DNA from: Nitrincola sp048264025
Lineage (GTDB): Bacteria; Pseudomonadota; Gammaproteobacteria; Pseudomonadales; Balneatricaceae
Length of the DNA: 64,000 nt
Assembly: GCF_048264025.1 (NCBI RefSeq)
Contig: NZ_JBLXDN010000001.1
Coordinates: 186,001 to 250,000, forward strand
Direction of reading: 5' to 3'
Part shown: in pieces, positions 8,588 through 18,004 of the stretch
Layout of the letters: each line of letters begins with the position of its first letter
How positions within the stretch are numbered: the stretch's first letter is position 1
Position numbers and translations under genes: made by a program
The notes under the pieces: generated by a model
Told to the model about the DNA's origin: nothing
Seen by the model: only the letters and a program-made list of their open reading frames with translations
Databases searched by the model: none

Positions 8588-9412
8588 TTACTCCTTAATG
8601 TTTAGCACGCTGGGCGCTTCAGCAACCAGCGTATAGCACAGCGGTATCTGGGCCGTCTGATTTTCATAGATGGCATACTCCACTTCGCGATTCAGGTGGG
8701 GATGTTCCTGAAGACACTGCACCCCAAGCCCACTTTGCACACAGGCAGTAACTATCTCCCCCAGGGTGTGCACAAACCAATAACCGGTTTCCCCAGCGCC
8801 ACCATCGCTGCCATCATAGGTGATAGCTTCTTCGATACGCACCGGCGTTTTATCAAAGTAGCTGTTCTCCACCACGAAGGGGTTAGCGCTGTCGGGATTG
8901 AACACCTCTAATATAGGATGAGTCTCGTAAATGACCAAAAGCGCACCTGGATTCATCAACCCACGCACAACCTGAAAGAAACGCGGAAGATCGGGCATCC
9001 AATTGAGTACACCAATGGTGATCAGCACCAGGTCGTAGCGGCCCAGATCATCAGGCAGAGCATAAATATCAGCTTCCACCAGACAGGGGCTAAGCCCAGA
9101 TGCCGCAGCAAGCTGGGTGCCCTGCGTCAAAAATGCAGCCGACTGATCAAGGCCCAACAAGGGACGTGCACCAAACGAGGCCAAAGACAGCAGCTCCCGC
9201 GCGTTGTTGCAGCCTAGCTGAACTGCGCTACGACCCGCGATGCCCAGCTCAGTTAAGGTAGCGGACAGGCAATCATCCAACACATTAAAGTCAGGTTGAC
9301 TCGCCGCAAGCAGCAACTCGTCCCACTCCTTGCCTTGACTATGTAGATGGGCAGACGCATCCCAAGCCGCCTTATTGGCTTGTGTGAAAGTACGGATGTG
9401 ATCTGTTTTCAT
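8588..9412 (-). CDS. Class I SAM-dependent methyltransferase
   Basis: 274-residue cytoplasmic enzyme with a Rossmann methyltransferase core: motif I around AVQLGCNNARELLSLA, motif II LLGLDQS, and the post-II strand YDLVLITIGVLNWMPDLPRF as in small-molecule methyltransferases. The start chosen is ATG at 9412 with GGAG in front; ATGs further upstream lack ribosome-binding sites. It leads the group methyltransferase, C39-like, LysE. The substrate is not visible from the sequence. Confidence 0.85.
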   Translation of the reverse strand: MKTDHIRTFTQANKAAWDASAHLHSQGKEWDELLLAASQPDFNVLDDCLSATLTELGIAGRSAVQLGCNNARELLSLASFGARPLLGLDQSAAFLTQGTQLAAASGLSPCLVEADIYALPDDLGRYDLVLITIGVLNWMPDLPRFFQVVRGLMNPGALLVIYETHPILEVFNPDSANPFVVENSYFDKTPVRIEEAITYDGSDGGAGETGYWFVHTLGEIVTACVQSGLGVQCLQEHPHLNREVEYAIYENQTAQIPLCYTLVAEAPSVLNIKE

Positions 9413-9468
9413 GGTTGATAACTCCATCAATAAGGTCTGCCACAACATAAAGTAGCATATCAGCAGTG

Positions 9469-9705
9469 CTAGTGACTGGCATCATTAGGGTTTCCTGATT
9501 TGCTTTTTTTAAAAGCCTTGCTCACTACACCCCAAGCTAAAAAACCTAATAGAACCACTGGAATGGCGGCATATATAGATGAAAAATAAAACCAAGAAAC
9601 CAAAGCTGCCAATAGAATCACAGCCGCAGTGATTTGCCCTACAAACTCTTGCACAAAATAAGTTGTGCCGCTATACAGATATCTTAAAATTTTGTTCACT
9701 TGCAC
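9469..9705 (-). CDS. Small two-helix membrane protein of unknown function
   Basis: 78 residues with two hydrophobic helices (about residues 23-40 and 43-62) and a basic, polar C-terminus (KAFKKSKSG). GTG at 9705 or 9699 is the start; the former overlaps the end of the upstream 255-residue gene by 10 bp, indicating coupled translation. No known family recognised. As a small membrane partner overlapping a larger unknown protein it could be an immunity-type protein, but this is inference only. Confidence 0.6.
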   Translation of the reverse strand: MQVNKILRYLYSGTTYFVQEFVGQITAAVILLAALVSWFYFSSIYAAIPVVLLGFLAWGVVSKAFKKSKSGNPNDASH

Positions 9706-10463
9706 AGCCCTTTCAGATTAACGTTCTCTGGTCGGGAGCAGAACTCATTAATAGGAATAGGAGGTGGCGATAGATGTGTAAGAGAAAATGCATCAGAAGC
9801 AGACGTCGCCAGATTACTAAGCAACTCTGACTCTTCGCTTGACAGATTACTTCCATTAGCAGATATGTTTAGCTGTATTTCCTCTGGCTTACCCGTCAGT
9901 ATTGACTGAATCACGGCTTGATAGGTTCTCTTCCCTTCTGCAATTGCTTTAATTGCTGCGCCGTAACTAGCTATAGTGAAGTTAGTTATCGAGCGGGCTC
10001 TTGTTCCACCAGGAGAAAGTCGAGTATTGCCAAACCTCCCTCCAGTACTGGCATAGTTTGTGAAAACACCACCCGAAAAGCGGCCTAGTATGTCAGCTTT
10101 TCTGTTATTAAAATTATACTTTACTATTGCCTCTAGTATTGGAGCTGACTCCCCTCTCGCCAACCCTGACAGTTCGTCTCTGACTGGGTGAGTGACCTGC
10201 CACAGCACACTAGCACGGGTTTGGGCAATAGACTTGTATTGGTTACCCCAAATGCCCATCTGCATCTGCAGTTGTATTACCCCAATCCACCAAGTTATTG
10301 GGTGATTATAAGCGCCTCTTAAGAACCTTGACCAAGACGCCTCATTACCTATCGCGAAGCTCATTAAAAAGTTATTCATCTCATGATTCTGAGATGACTG
10401 TATATGGCCTAAAACACGTTCAACATCACGTTTCTCAGCAATATTTAGATTTAAAGATGCCAT
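9696..10463 (-). CDS. Unknown 255-residue protein
   Basis: No family recognised. ATG at 10463 has a strong GGAGGG upstream, so it is very likely expressed. The N-terminal half is helical and Trp/Met rich with a hydrophobic patch (HPITWWIGVIQLQMQMGIWG). The middle is Gly/Arg/Ser/Thr rich (GRFSGGVFTNYASTGGRFGN). The C-terminus is Pro rich with two cysteines. There is no signal peptide. The stretch is more AT-rich than its neighbours. It forms a two-gene unit with the overlapping small membrane protein gene. Confidence 0.65.
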   Translation of the reverse strand: MASLNLNIAEKRDVERVLGHIQSSQNHEMNNFLMSFAIGNEASWSRFLRGAYNHPITWWIGVIQLQMQMGIWGNQYKSIAQTRASVLWQVTHPVRDELSGLARGESAPILEAIVKYNFNNRKADILGRFSGGVFTNYASTGGRFGNTRLSPGGTRARSITNFTIASYGAAIKAIAEGKRTYQAVIQSILTGKPEEIQLNISANGSNLSSEESELLSNLATSASDAFSLTHLSPPPIPINEFCSRPENVNLKGLCK

Positions 10464-10644
10464 AAGACCCTCCGTTGGTCACTATCTCTACAATTATCTA
10501 ACCTAACAACGATTAGACGCTCTAACTTAATATGTAACAAATGTTTCAATATATAACCACAGAAAAAACCAAAAAACCAGATAAGCCCACACCCAATCCA
10601 CGGCCTCACATTTACCACTTGCCTGCTCCGTATCCCTTGAGCGA

Positions 10645-10664
10645 TATTGTATATATAAACAGTA
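10645..10664 (+). promoter_or_regulatory. LexA (SOS) box upstream of umuDC
   Basis: TTGT-N8-ACAG at 10647-10662 with an all-A/T spacer (ATATATAA) fits the gammaproteobacterial consensus CTGT-N8-ACAG with one mismatch. It lies 18 bp before the umuD start codon, where LexA would block transcription. Its position and content directly support SOS control of umuDC. Confidence 0.85.
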
Positions 10665-10680
10665 TTTTAATGAGGTGTGC

Positions 10681-11127
10681 ATGAGCGCTGTGGTACTGAT
10701 CGGTTGTTTCGCAGACACGGATCTGCTTAAGGCATCAGCGTTGCGTATTCCGTTATATCTGGAACGTGTATCAGCAGGCTTCCCGTCGCCGGCGCAGGAT
10801 TACGTGGAGCAAACCCTGGATCTGAATCAGTTGTGTATCAGTCATCCAGCGGCGACGTTTTTTGTGCGGGTACAGGGGGATTCGATGCGTGATGCCGGGA
10901 TCGCTCCCAATGATGTGCTAGTGGTGGATCGTTCACTGGAGGCCAGGCATGGCGATATTATTATCGCCAGTATCAACGGTGAAATGACGGTCAAGGAGCT
11001 GAACACCACGCCACATCTCTGCCTGATGCCACGCAATCCGGCCTATCCGGTGATGTTAATTACGGAGGCGTCTGATTTTGAGATCTTTGGCGTGGTTACC
11101 AATATCGTCCGACAGATGCGGCGTTGA
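10681..11127 (+). CDS. umuD: UmuD, SOS mutagenesis protein
   Basis: 148-residue S24 (LexA-like) self-cleaving protein; RecA filament stimulates cleavage, and the shortened dimer joins UmuC as DNA polymerase V. Visible features are the cleavage bond Ala32-Gly33 in SAGF, nucleophile Ser68 in QGDSM and general base Lys105 in MTVKEL. ATG at 10681 follows GAGG with good spacing; GTG at 10675 is less likely. umuC begins 5 bp after its stop, and a LexA box sits upstream. Confidence 0.95.
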   Translation: MSAVVLIGCFADTDLLKASALRIPLYLERVSAGFPSPAQDYVEQTLDLNQLCISHPAATFFVRVQGDSMRDAGIAPNDVLVVDRSLEARHGDIIIASINGEMTVKELNTTPHLCLMPRNPAYPVMLITEASDFEIFGVVTNIVRQMRR

Positions 11128-11132
11128 GTCCT

Positions 11133-12413
11133 ATGCCTGAACGCCCTGCTGTGTTTGCGCTGGTGGATTGTAATAATTTCTACGCCAGTTGCGAAAAGCT
11201 GTTCCGCCCCGACCTGAAACACCAACCGGTGGTGGTGCTGTCGAATAATGACGGCTGCGTGGTGGCACGTTCACGTGAAGCCAAGGCACTGGGAATCAAG
11301 ATGGGGGTGCCTGCGTATCAGGTGCAGGATTTGATCCGACAGCATGATATCACCGCCTTCTCCAGCAACTATGCACTCTATGCCGATCTTTCAGCGCGAG
11401 TGATGAGTATTTTGGAGTCCCTGGCACCGCGAGTGGAGATTTATTCCATCGATGAAGCCTTTCTAGACCTGAGCGGCATTGATCACCTGCTATCACTAGA
11501 GGACTTTGGCAGGCAGCTGCGTAAAACTGTCTATCAATGCACCGGGATCAGCGTCTGTGTCGGCATGGCACCCACCAAAACCCTGGCAAAACTGGCCAAT
11601 CATGCCGCCAAACACTATCCAGCGACAGGCGGAGTGGTAGATTTGACCTCACCTGGTCGGCAGCGAAAGCTGATGGCGTTACTACCCGTCGATGAAGTCT
11701 GGGGCATCGGTCGGCGATTATCCAGGCGCCTGCAGGCTGAGGGCATCCAAACGGTACTGGATCTGGCGAATGCGCCGCCCAAGCAGATTCGTCGCCATTA
11801 TTCTGTAGTAGTTGAGCGCACCCTGCGTGAGCTGAACGGTGAATCTTGCCTGGATTTAGACAGTATTTCGCCGACCAAAAAGCAGATTCTCTGCAGCCGC
11901 TCATTTGGTGAGCGCATTACCGAGTTCAAACCCATGCGCGAAGCGATTAGCGAGTATACGGTTCGCGCAGCAGAAAAGCTGCGTCGAGAGCAACGCCGCG
12001 CGAAAGTGCTGACTCTGTTTCTGCGCACCAACCGCTTTAACCCATCCGAGCAGCAATACACTCCTTCACTTACCACGGAGTTGCACCTGCCCACCGATGA
12101 CACCCGCGACCTGGTAGCCGCTGCCATGCGCCTGTTAAACAGCGCCTGGCGTGAAGGTTACCGTTATATGAAAGCTGGAGTGATGTTGTCAGATTTCTAT
12201 GAGTCAGGCACCTTTCAGCCCAGCCTGTTTGAGGAATACCACAGCCATGCCAATGCCGAAGCATTGATGTCTGTGCTGGACACCATCAACCACAGCGGCA
12301 AAGGGCGGGTGTTTTTTGCGGTGCAGGGTACGAAAAAAAACTGGAAGATGAAACGCGAGTGCCTGTCACCTGCCTACACTACCTGCTGGAAAGATTTACC
12401 TTGGGTTAACTAA
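11133..12413 (+). CDS. umuC: UmuC, catalytic subunit of DNA polymerase V
   Basis: 426-residue Y-family translesion polymerase. The N-terminus FALVDCNNFYASCEKLFRP holds the first catalytic Asp and steric-gate region. SIDEAFLDLSG holds the second acidic pair. A helix-hairpin-helix thumb follows (VWGIGRRLSRRLQ), then the little-finger domain and a C-terminal DUF4113-like segment containing VFFAVQGT and the closing SPAYTTCWKDLPWVN. ATG at 11133 lies 5 bp after umuD; a TTG at 11124 would overlap umuD. It is co-transcribed with umuD under LexA control and ends at a hairpin. Confidence 0.95.
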   Translation: MPERPAVFALVDCNNFYASCEKLFRPDLKHQPVVVLSNNDGCVVARSREAKALGIKMGVPAYQVQDLIRQHDITAFSSNYALYADLSARVMSILESLAPRVEIYSIDEAFLDLSGIDHLLSLEDFGRQLRKTVYQCTGISVCVGMAPTKTLAKLANHAAKHYPATGGVVDLTSPGRQRKLMALLPVDEVWGIGRRLSRRLQAEGIQTVLDLANAPPKQIRRHYSVVVERTLRELNGESCLDLDSISPTKKQILCSRSFGERITEFKPMREAISEYTVRAAEKLRREQRRAKVLTLFLRTNRFNPSEQQYTPSLTTELHLPTDDTRDLVAAAMRLLNSAWREGYRYMKAGVMLSDFYESGTFQPSLFEEYHSHANAEALMSVLDTINHSGKGRVFFAVQGTKKNWKMKRECLSPAYTTCWKDLPWVN

Positions 12414-12420
12414 GGTACAA

Positions 12421-12448
12421 AATCCGCAACCCTCAAGTGTTGCGGATT
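12421..12448. terminator. Shared hairpin between umuC and second RND operon
   Basis: AATCCGCAAC at 12421-12430 and GTTGCGGATT at 12439-12448 make a 10-bp perfect stem with an 8-nt loop. On the minus strand the stem is followed by TTGTACC, giving a short T-run across its end. The hairpin includes the last three sense codons and the stop of the RND permease gene, so the minus-strand terminator is embedded in coding sequence. It can also stop umuC transcripts. Confidence 0.6.
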
Positions 12449-15400
12449 CTAAACACCATGACATAAAACAAAGGCAACACCACCAGGGTTAATGCCGTTG
12501 CAAATAACAAACCGAACATGACCGTCACCGCCATGCTCTTGAAGAATGGATCAACCAGCAACGGAGCCACACCCAAAATCGTAGTCAATGCGCCAAGCAC
12601 AACCGGACGTGCACGACTAATACAAGCCTCCACAACCGCTGTATAAGCTTGTTGCCCCTCTCGGATACGACTACCCGCTTCGTCTACCAGCACGATGGCA
12701 TTCTTGACCATCATACCTATCAGGCTCAAAAATCCGAGTATCGCCATAAACTCAAAGGGAGTCCGAAATACCAGAAGACCGACCACCACACCAATCATAG
12801 CCAAGGGAGCTGTCATCCAGATCACCAAAGGCTCTCTGAAAGCATTGAACATGAACACGACAGCAAGGATCATGGCTGCAAAACCAAAAGGTGCAGAAAC
12901 AGCCAACCCGGCATTCGCCTCACGCGAAGCGTCATACTCACCGTACCATTGCAACTTGTAACCCGGTGGCAATGGAATAGATTCAATCACAGGGCGGATC
13001 TGATTGAACACATCACTGGTCAATATGCCGGGTGCCGGATCAGCCTGAACCATGAGCGTGGGTTCACGGTTTACGCGCCGAATAATGGCATCCTGCCAAA
13101 CTACATCAACAGACTCCAACAACTGATTCAGCGGCACACTCCGCCCAGCTACCGGACTGAACACTTCAGTGTTCTGAATGACACTAGGTTGCTCACGCTC
13201 AGCTACAGGGGCACGCACAATCAGGGGGATCAGGTCATCACCTTCTCGATACACACCTATTTGTCGGCCACTGAGTGTCTGTGCCAAGGCTGCACTCACA
13301 TCAGTAGCCGTCAACCCGAGACGCTGCAGCTGCTCCTGGCGCCACTGCGGCTGTGCAACCGGAACCTGCTGGCGCCAATCATCCTGAATGGCAATCAGGG
13401 CAGGATCAGCCTGCATCAGACGTTTAGCCTCTTCGGCAAGACGACGCAACACGGCCGGATCAGATCCGGTAAAGCCGGCCTCAATTTTCTTGCCACCCCC
13501 ACGGCCGAGCATGAATTTCCACACTTTGACAGAAGTATCCGGCAGCATTTCCGATAGCTCTTCTTGCAAACTTTCAACCAGACCCGCAATGCGTCCATGA
13601 TCATCAACATTAATAAGCAACTGTGCAAAGGCCGGATTTCTCGGCTCAGGCGAGTAGGTCAGCATAAAACGCAGCCCGCCTCCACCGATAAACCCGGTGG
13701 TATTTAATACACCGGATTTCGAAGAGACATGCTGCTCAGCCAAGGCCAGTATATCTGCCGTACGCCTGATATCACTGCCCTGAGGCAGGTAGAGATCAAC
13801 CACAAACTGAGGACGTTCAGAGTCTGGCATAAATCCGGGCGTGATGAAGCGTGCCCCCCATGCGGCACTAATCAGTGCAACCAACAACATCACTATCGAA
13901 AGCGCTCTATGACTCAACACCCAATGCAACAGTTTCGCATAGCCACGTGTTATACGACTTTGCCCACAGCCTTCAATCTGACGCGGTGCTTTGAGGAACT
14001 GATAGCACAGCATAGGGGTAACCGTAATGGCAAATAACCAGCTGAGCAGCATCGAATACAGAATGACCCAGAAGAGTGAACCGGCGTATTCTCCCATGTC
14101 ACTGGGAGATAAACCGATTGCGCTGAATGCCAGAATACCAACTAAAGTGCCTCCCAACAGTGGCCAGATGGTACTGCGAACAACGGCTGAAACAGCCTCT
14201 TTACGATCTTCACCGCGTTGTAAACGCACCATCACACCATCACTGACTACGATGGCGTTATCGACCAGCATACCCAGCGCAATGATCAAGGCACCCAATG
14301 AGATACGCTGCATGGCAATATTGTCCATGAGCATGATAATCAGGGTACCTGCCACCGTCAGCAATAGCACAAAGCCGATGATCAGCCCCACTCTCAGCCC
14401 CATGAACAGTAGCAACACCACAAACACAATCGCCACGGCGGCCAGTAAGTTAGATACAAATGCAGCCACGGCTGTGCTGACAGATTCAGACTGTAATGAA
14501 ATCGGGTGAAGCTCCATGCCAACCGGTCGAAGATTTTCCAGTTCAGCTAAACGCATCTGGACAGCTTTTCCCATACTGACCACATTACCGCCCTGAACGT
14601 TGGATATACCTAAGCCTATCGCCCGTTGACCATCAAACGTCATCATCATGCTCGGCGGCTCAGCATAACCACGCGTTACTTTGGCGATATCCGATAATCG
14701 TAAAACCGTATTTTCCGGACCCAAACCAATTTGCAGCTGTGTCAGATCTGTAAAATCACTGACACTACGCTGAGGGATCACCGGTACACGCAAACCATCT
14801 GCCAGCATCTCTCCTGCGACAGTAATCAGGTTCTGCTGCTGCAACACCTGATAAACCTGCTGGGTGTTAAGCCCAAAATGCGCCAGGCGCTCTCGTGACA
14901 GCTCGATAAATATCCGCTCTTGGGGTCCGGCCAGCAAGGCTGTACGCGCCACCCCCGGAACCAGAGCCAGTTCTTTGGATAGCTGATCCGCATAACGATA
15001 CAACTCCCGGTCGCTGAACCCATCCGCCGTAATAGCGTAGAACTGCGCGTAAACATCGGCAAAATCGTCATTAACCAGAATAGGGCCAGTACCTGGCGGC
15101 AGTCCACGCTGCGCATCCGCCAGCTTGCGCCTGAGAATATCCCAGACTTGTTGCAACTGTGCATGGTTACGGGAAAACTCCATCTTGATCTCGACAGTCA
15201 CTTCGGAATAGCCCTGCTTTGAGACCGACTTAACCTGCTTCACTTCCTGTAACATCTGTACAGCAGCTTCGATCCGGTCAGTCACTTCCTGAGCCACCTC
15301 CTGAGCACTGGCGCCCGGGTAGGTAGTGATAACAACTGCCTTGCGAATAATAAACTCAGGGTCTTCAAACCGGGGGAGCTGTTCATAACTCAGATAACCA

Positions 15401-15471
15401 CCCAACAAAACCAATACAATCACTACCCAGAGGCTGGTACGTTTAGCAACCGAATAAGCGGCAATATCCAT
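12433..15471 (-). CDS. RND efflux permease, second copy
   Basis: 1012-residue proton-driven inner-membrane pump, of the same superfamily as the gene at 2167-5208 but clearly a different subfamily by sequence. It has the two-fold repeat of a periplasmic porter loop plus a transmembrane block. The TM4 signature SLGALIIALGMLVDNAIVVSD carries the relay acid followed by Asn in place of a second Asp. The ATG overlaps the adaptor stop by one base (TGATG), so it is translationally coupled. No outer-membrane channel or regulator gene is adjacent. Substrate unknown. Confidence 0.93.
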   Translation of the reverse strand: MDIAAYSVAKRTSLWVVIVLVLLGGYLSYEQLPRFEDPEFIIRKAVVITTYPGASAQEVAQEVTDRIEAAVQMLQEVKQVKSVSKQGYSEVTVEIKMEFSRNHAQLQQVWDILRRKLADAQRGLPPGTGPILVNDDFADVYAQFYAITADGFSDRELYRYADQLSKELALVPGVARTALLAGPQERIFIELSRERLAHFGLNTQQVYQVLQQQNLITVAGEMLADGLRVPVIPQRSVSDFTDLTQLQIGLGPENTVLRLSDIAKVTRGYAEPPSMMMTFDGQRAIGLGISNVQGGNVVSMGKAVQMRLAELENLRPVGMELHPISLQSESVSTAVAAFVSNLLAAVAIVFVVLLLFMGLRVGLIIGFVLLLTVAGTLIIMLMDNIAMQRISLGALIIALGMLVDNAIVVSDGVMVRLQRGEDRKEAVSAVVRSTIWPLLGGTLVGILAFSAIGLSPSDMGEYAGSLFWVILYSMLLSWLFAITVTPMLCYQFLKAPRQIEGCGQSRITRGYAKLLHWVLSHRALSIVMLLVALISAAWGARFITPGFMPDSERPQFVVDLYLPQGSDIRRTADILALAEQHVSSKSGVLNTTGFIGGGGLRFMLTYSPEPRNPAFAQLLINVDDHGRIAGLVESLQEELSEMLPDTSVKVWKFMLGRGGGKKIEAGFTGSDPAVLRRLAEEAKRLMQADPALIAIQDDWRQQVPVAQPQWRQEQLQRLGLTATDVSAALAQTLSGRQIGVYREGDDLIPLIVRAPVAEREQPSVIQNTEVFSPVAGRSVPLNQLLESVDVVWQDAIIRRVNREPTLMVQADPAPGILTSDVFNQIRPVIESIPLPPGYKLQWYGEYDASREANAGLAVSAPFGFAAMILAVVFMFNAFREPLVIWMTAPLAMIGVVVGLLVFRTPFEFMAILGFLSLIGMMVKNAIVLVDEAGSRIREGQQAYTAVVEACISRARPVVLGALTTILGVAPLLVDPFFKSMAVTVMFGLLFATALTLVVLPLFYVMVFRIRNT

Positions 15472-16553
15472 CAGCTTTCAGCTCCGCTGTCATCCAACGG
15501 CCTTAGTTTCATCCCCTCACGAACACGGCTCACCCCAGCGGTAATAATCCTGTCTCCCGAGTTCAAACCCGAACGCACAAATACGCGATCACCGACCAGC
15601 TCGCCCACTTCCACAGGCTGTAATACCGCTCGGCTTTGTGCATCAAGCATCCATACAAACTGACCTCCCTGATTGTCAGGCACAATAGCGCTTAAAGGGA
15701 TGCTGATATGATTCTCGACGTCGTGTTGTGAAGCAAATACTCGGGCCGACATACCCGGTAAAATGTTAGCGTCACCCTTATCATGTAAACCCAATATGAC
15801 CTGATAGGTCTGGGTGACAGGATCGGCTTCGGTGGAAAAAAACTTGAGTGTCAGGGGAAAGGGTTGTTCCAACCCAGGAATTTCAGCAAAGGCACCACTG
15901 CGACGAGCAGACTGAAGCACAACTTGATCAGGCACTTGAATGACCACTTCAAGATCCTGCAGATTCTGTATCACCAGAATAGGCTGATTGGCAGAAACAC
16001 GGGAGAAATCTTCGACCAACTTGCGACCGACTACCCCATCAAACGGTGCCTTAAGTACCGTTTCCTCAAATGTTAACTGTGCGGTACTGAGTTTATTTGC
16101 TGCCAGGTTGCGTTGAGTTTCCAGCCTTTCCAGATCTCTGCGCGAAATAGCTTGCGTGCGCTCAAAGATGGCCAGGCCGCGTCGATAATCTGCATCGGCC
16201 GAGTTAAATTCAGCCTGAGCTGAATTCAGCGCTGCTCGAAGCTCACGATCATCCAACCTAGCTAATTCATCACCACGCTGAACCATCATGCCTTCATTCA
16301 CCAGCACTTCTTCAACACGCCCGGCCACCTTGAAAGCCATTTCAGCACGCTGGGCAGATCGTATCGTGCCATTAAAAACCAGGCTGGAACCTGACACAGA
16401 TTCAACGGTTTCTATACGTGCAGGGCGAGTCACATCGTCTGATGGCGCAACCACTGGCTCTGTAGATGAATCACATCCAAAAAGAAGCCCAGCCATAAGG
16501 ATCAGCAATATGACTTTGATAAGTGCCACAAAACGACTTCCACCTAGTGTCAT
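15471..16553 (-). CDS. RND periplasmic adaptor lipoprotein, second copy
   Basis: 360-residue membrane-fusion protein. The start chosen is ATG at 16553, preceded by AGGAGG at 8-nt spacing; a longer reading from 16610 has no such site. A lipoprotein signal ends at GLLFGC. A coiled-coil hairpin (about residues 100-160) separates the lipoyl halves, and the second half includes KAPFDGVVGRKLVE. It is the first gene of a two-gene operon with the permease at 12433-15471. Unlike the first RND system, it has no adjacent TetR gene. Confidence 0.92.
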   Translation of the reverse strand: MTLGGSRFVALIKVILLILMAGLLFGCDSSTEPVVAPSDDVTRPARIETVESVSGSSLVFNGTIRSAQRAEMAFKVAGRVEEVLVNEGMMVQRGDELARLDDRELRAALNSAQAEFNSADADYRRGLAIFERTQAISRRDLERLETQRNLAANKLSTAQLTFEETVLKAPFDGVVGRKLVEDFSRVSANQPILVIQNLQDLEVVIQVPDQVVLQSARRSGAFAEIPGLEQPFPLTLKFFSTEADPVTQTYQVILGLHDKGDANILPGMSARVFASQHDVENHISIPLSAIVPDNQGGQFVWMLDAQSRAVLQPVEVGELVGDRVFVRSGLNSGDRIITAGVSRVREGMKLRPLDDSGAES

Positions 16554-16754
16554 TGCATATGCCTCCTGCATTCTTAACTCAAGCTTTAGCCACTTCAGTC
16601 GTAACAACACAACCAGGAAACAGCTAACCCAGCCAGTAATGCAATGTTTTAGTTAATAGCACTTTCTACGAAGAAAGCATGAGCCTGGATTAAGAAAAAG
16701 TCTATTAAGTTGAACCTATTTACCAATATTTCAGACCATGGCTTGACTGCAGTA

Positions 16755-17171
16755 TCATTCCCAACGCTGACGATCAATATCCACGACCGTCTGCCCCACA
16801 GGCGCCAGCGCAATCAGGGCCAGTTTCATATGCTGGATTCCAAACGGAATGCCGATAATAGTGATAAAACAAAGCAAGGCTGATATGAGGTGGCCAATCG
16901 CCAACCAGATACCGGCAAAAATAAACCAGATGATATTGCCCATCATCCCCAGACAACCGGTGCCGATATCCTCCCGGCCATTCACGTAACGGCGGTTAAC
17001 CGCTTGCTTGCCGAAGGGCCAGAAAGTAAACAAACCGATCACAAAGCAGGAACGCGCCCAGGGAATACCGACAATGGTAATCAGCGCCAACAGACCCGCC
17101 AACCACCAGGCCAGCCCCATTACCAGCCCACCCAGCACAAACCAGATTATGTTACCTAGTAGTCGCAGCAT
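16755..17171 (-). CDS. yccF: YccF-family inner-membrane protein (DUF307)
   Basis: 138 residues with the duplicated YccF domain. Each half has a hydrophobic helix pair (IIWFVLGGLVMGLAWWLAG and IIWFIFAGIWLAIGHLISAL), then an IPFG/IPWA turn and a conserved helix end (ALIALAPVGQTVV). Length and repeat pattern match E. coli YccF, whose function is not established. It is a single gene; nothing recognisable lies in the roughly 200 bp between it and the adaptor gene upstream of 16553. Confidence 0.9.
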   Translation of the reverse strand: MLRLLGNIIWFVLGGLVMGLAWWLAGLLALITIVGIPWARSCFVIGLFTFWPFGKQAVNRRYVNGREDIGTGCLGMMGNIIWFIFAGIWLAIGHLISALLCFITIIGIPFGIQHMKLALIALAPVGQTVVDIDRQRWE

Positions 17172-17241
17172 TTTATCTTATGATTCCTTTTAATCTAATT
17201 CGTCGCATTGGTTTGCTTTAGCCCTAGGTTGCGGTTAAGTA

Positions 17242-17856
17242 TCACAGGCCTAGTAATCGAAGCAACTGCTGTCCTTGCTCAGTGATCAGCCAACCAAAAG
17301 CGGCACAGTTTACAATACAGGTGACCCAAAACGCATTACGAAACGACTCTTTCTTAGACTTGTGTCTCAAGGTTTGTTGCGCAAATACAGCGCCAGGCCA
17401 ACCGCCCAACAATGCGCACAAGTGCAAGGTACTCTCTGGAGTCCTTCTGCCACCATTTTTAGCTTGCTGCTTATCCATCCAGTAGAGCACATAAGTCGCG
17501 ACACTGAGTCCCAGATACAGGAAAGCTATCTCAACGGGCAGATGTGAAAACGTCACACTCAACAACATAAATACCAGAAATAAACTGGCAATCCATATTG
17601 AAAAATGACTGCCTTTATTGCCAGCTTGTACCGATGCTCTGATTTGATCAGCCGAAAAGGCAATCTGCTCAGCACGAACCCTGCCCCTGGCATCCTGACC
17701 CAAGTTGTATGTGACTAGCTGTCCAACTTCAGGGCGCCGCCGCCTGCTGGGAAAACCACTGATATGGAAAAATATATCTTTCCCATCAATAAGCGGCTGA
17801 ATAAAGCCGCAGCCTTTATTATCATCCCAAGCCTTAATTTTTCCCTTCTGACGCAT
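17242..17856 (-). CDS. Cold-shock domain fused to DUF1294 membrane domain
   Basis: 204 residues. The N-terminal 65 residues form an OB-fold cold-shock domain with RNP-like motifs (GCGFIQPL and DIFFHISGF), which binds single-stranded nucleic acid. The rest is a DUF1294 membrane domain with three to four helices and the conserved HLCALLGGWPGAVFAQQ segment. This fusion is recurrent in gammaproteobacteria; the role of the membrane part is unknown. It is monocistronic. Confidence 0.9.
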   Translation of the reverse strand: MRQKGKIKAWDDNKGCGFIQPLIDGKDIFFHISGFPSRRRRPEVGQLVTYNLGQDARGRVRAEQIAFSADQIRASVQAGNKGSHFSIWIASLFLVFMLLSVTFSHLPVEIAFLYLGLSVATYVLYWMDKQQAKNGGRRTPESTLHLCALLGGWPGAVFAQQTLRHKSKKESFRNAFWVTCIVNCAAFGWLITEQGQQLLRLLGL

Positions 17857-18004
17857 TCTCGATACTCCGAACCCTTTATAGCTACAGCTGTAGATGACTG
17901 AATGTACTCAAAATGACGTTATAGTGCACTTTTTTATTTAGAGCAGTGGAGCACTTCAAATAAGCCACATTTTTCGGCGGCAACCCAATCAACCCTGAAC
18001 AAAC

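Noticed and set aside
10527..10718. Leftward 63-residue frame with a hydrophobic C-terminus
   Set aside because: It overlaps the LexA box and the umuD start antisense, has no ribosome-binding site and no family features.
12421..12448. Integron attC-like site
   Set aside because: Perfect simple 10-bp stem without the attC core sites, at the end of convergent genes; a terminator is simpler.
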